The notes under the pieces were generated by a model. The model was not told the origin of the DNA, did no database searches, and was given only the letters and a program-made list of their open reading frames with translations. Shown one piece after another: positions 61,977 through 64,000 of a DNA stretch of 64,000 bases. Position numbers and translations under genes: made by a program. Within the stretch, counting starts at the first letter, position 1, and each line of letters starts with the position of its first letter. Source of the DNA: Cruorifilaria tuberocauda (taxonomy: Eukaryota; Nematoda; Chromadorea; Rhabditida; Onchocercidae); NCBI GenBank assembly GCA_013365365.1, contig JABVXU010000101.1:90276-154275 (forward strand), written 5' to 3'.

Positions 61977-63948
61977 TTATATATTTGCTAAAATTGTTGT
62001 TAGAGAATTATTCACTTGTGAAATGAATGAAACAATTTGTCCGCTTTCTGATGCTAAATCTGTTAACTGATCCACATAGTGAATATCTTTCAACATGTAA
62101 GAATGATCGATCCATTTCCAGGATTTTAAATTTAAAATTCCCAATCTGAAATATCCAATATATAAAACTTTTACAGTCATATTAATGCAATCAACAGATC
62201 TATTGATAATCAAAAATGATGAGAATATATCTAATTACTAACCTGGCATGTGGCCGTAATACTAAGCGATCTCTCAGATAGGTAAGTAATGTTGTAAAAT
62301 ATAAAATAATCTTTCCAAATGTTTCCGCTTGCAAATCCATGCTTAGAAAAAATAATCGTACGAAGCGCATTTGCATCCATTGAAGGATGGAACAAATTTG
62401 CCAACGCCAATGATCTGGCGGTGTTCGATAACGTGCAACCAAGCCAACCTAAACAATTCTTCCAATGTTTCTCGAAGTATTACAAATTTAAATTTGCCTC
62501 ATTCCAAATGAAACCTGTTGATTGCCATTTTGACAAGTGAAACAATCGACGAGCATTGGTGTTTGTTGATATTCATCTTTCGGGAAACCACTAATTTCAT
62601 CAGCTAATGCGTCACGTAAACACCACTTGTAACTGCTATAAATAACGTATGAAAGTTGAAAGTGATAGGTAATGTTTTTGTTACCTTACCGAAAAAGGTT
62701 TGGTTCCTATTATTTTTTTGATTGAATATGGAAGTTTGCGATTAGATCAATTACGTGGAGTTAATACCATTTAATGTTTTTATGAATTTTAATGAGATTA
62801 ATCAAATTAATGGATTTTAATGAATTGTTGGATCTTTTTCTAACAATTATATTATATTTTTGATTTTCTGAATTAATTATTATTATTGAAGTTTGTGATT
62901 TTTTGTTGCAATTGAATCAGAAAAGGGAAGCAAAGAATCGTTTTCATTCATTAACCGCGATGAATTGTTAAATTTTAATGAAGCTTGTTTTGATAACAAA
63001 TAGCACCTTTAATTAACCTTTAATTAATTATAATTATCAAAGGTGAAGAAAATTTTGTGAATGCGGGAAAAATATACCATAAATTTAAACAGCTGACATT
63101 TGATGGCTCGATGTTTAAGGTCAAACTACTAACAGTTAGAAAGCATAGGTCATGATCATTACGTGAAAAAAATGGCGCTATATAGTGGCAAATATTCAAT
63201 GATAGAGCTGCTTGAAGTTCAGAATTCATCTAAAAATAAAATTATTATCTTAAACAATCAAGAGTTATCATGATTCATTACAAAATAAAAAATAATATTA
63301 AATTTAGGAAAAAGGTCAAACAAATTTTTGCTTTCATAAAAATGTTAGTGCTATTAATTAAATAATTAGAAGGATTGATTACCGGATAATGGATCCGGTA
63401 ATCAAGTGTAACTCGTCCGGAATTACGATCAAATGTTTCACTTACATTATTGACATACGTGGAGATATTAATTGGTGCGTTGAATTGATCAGATTGAATT
63501 GGATCTTTTGGAATAATTAATGCAACAAATTGTCCTTCTGAAAAATGATATAATTTAATATTTATAACGAGAAATATTTCTTGATATTAAATTTAATTAA
63601 TTATTAAATTCTCTTTCGTTCTTAGCATGAATTAACATTTAAATAATTAAGTATTAATTCAACTATGTATGAATTCTAACAATGAATATGAACTGCTGAT
63701 TAGTTTCCATAAATTACTTTATTAATCTTTAACGTAAAAAATAAATTCAATCAAAAATAGAAATTAATTATTTCCCTTTCTTAATTAATTAATTAATTTA
63801 CATTTTATCATGAATAATTCATACCAAATCGTTGTCTGCTAACAATAGCACATAATCTATCACCAATTGCTGCTTTAATGAATGATGTTTGGGAAGTACC
63901 ATATTGATAACATCGATGAAATGGAGAAATTGCTATGTTCGGGGCTAT
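61977..63948 (-). CDS. 3' part of an unrecognised gene, probably continuing past the right edge
   Basis: Six exons in transcript order: 63948-63825, 63537-63446, 63229-63078, 62635-62515, 62448-62243 and 62145-61977. Phases are consistent and it ends in TAA. The segments read IAPNIAISPFHRCYQYGTSQ, GQFVALIIPKDPIQSDQFNA, MNSELQAALSLNICHYIAPF, SYKWCLRDALADEISGFPKD, DHWRWQICSILQWMQMRFVR and LKDIHYVDQLTDLASESGQI. The C-terminal third is helical, with aromatic and Arg-rich heptad-like patterns. No signal peptide or membrane helix is obvious. The 63078 donor (TTATG|GTATAT) and the 62635 acceptor (a second AG lies 3 nt further on) are the least certain. I do not recognise the family. Confidence 0.6.
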
Positions 63949-64000
63949 CTAATATGTGATAACTTTATCACTATCACTATTTCCATTGTTATTATTATTA

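Overview
The window looks like a nuclear contig from a nematode, most probably a filarial (clade III) worm. The DNA is very AT-rich, genes are cut into many short exons, introns end in TTTYAG, and several start codons lie 1-30 nt after a TTTCAG-like acceptor of the kind used for spliced-leader trans-splicing. The proteins are eukaryotic housekeeping proteins. The species assignment is inference; nothing in the window names the species.

Layout. 1-1617 (+): the 3' end of a non-muscle myosin II heavy chain. 3289-4796 (-) and 6134-7893 (+): two divergently transcribed, unrecognised small single-pass membrane proteins. 9061-13268 (-): a TTC4/Cns1-type HSP90 co-chaperone with an apparent one-base frameshift. 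16902-24707 (-): a SLAIN-family microtubule protein. 25181-25345 (-): the epsilon subunit of mitochondrial ATP synthase. 28653-31676 (-): actin-related protein 10/Arp11 of dynactin. 33781-38725 (-): nucleoporin NUP85. 40882-44748 (-): a class I-like Rab11-FIP with a C2 domain and a C-terminal Rab-binding helix. 44749-53801: a 9-kb stretch without a convincing protein gene, containing a MITE-like inverted repeat, hairpins and one orphan exon-like block. 53802-57634 (-): RRP9/U3-55K. 58654-59239 (-): a small type I membrane protein. 60081-61235 (+): ribosomal protein S9 (uS4). 61977-63948 (-): the 3' part of an unrecognised gene that probably continues past the right edge.

Most genes from 9 kb to 57 kb lie on the minus strand. 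Intergenic distances (0.5-9 kb) are mostly longer than in typical nematode operons, so co-transcription is not demonstrated. Exon joins were checked by phase arithmetic; all give an open frame except at two places, the TTC4 frameshift and the SLAIN exon 2/3 junction, and both are reported. The most unusual items are a miRNA-precursor-like hairpin at 26376-26447, a 201-bp MITE-like element at 48307-48507, a possible micro-gene nested in a SLAIN intron, and three small membrane proteins that I cannot place in any family.
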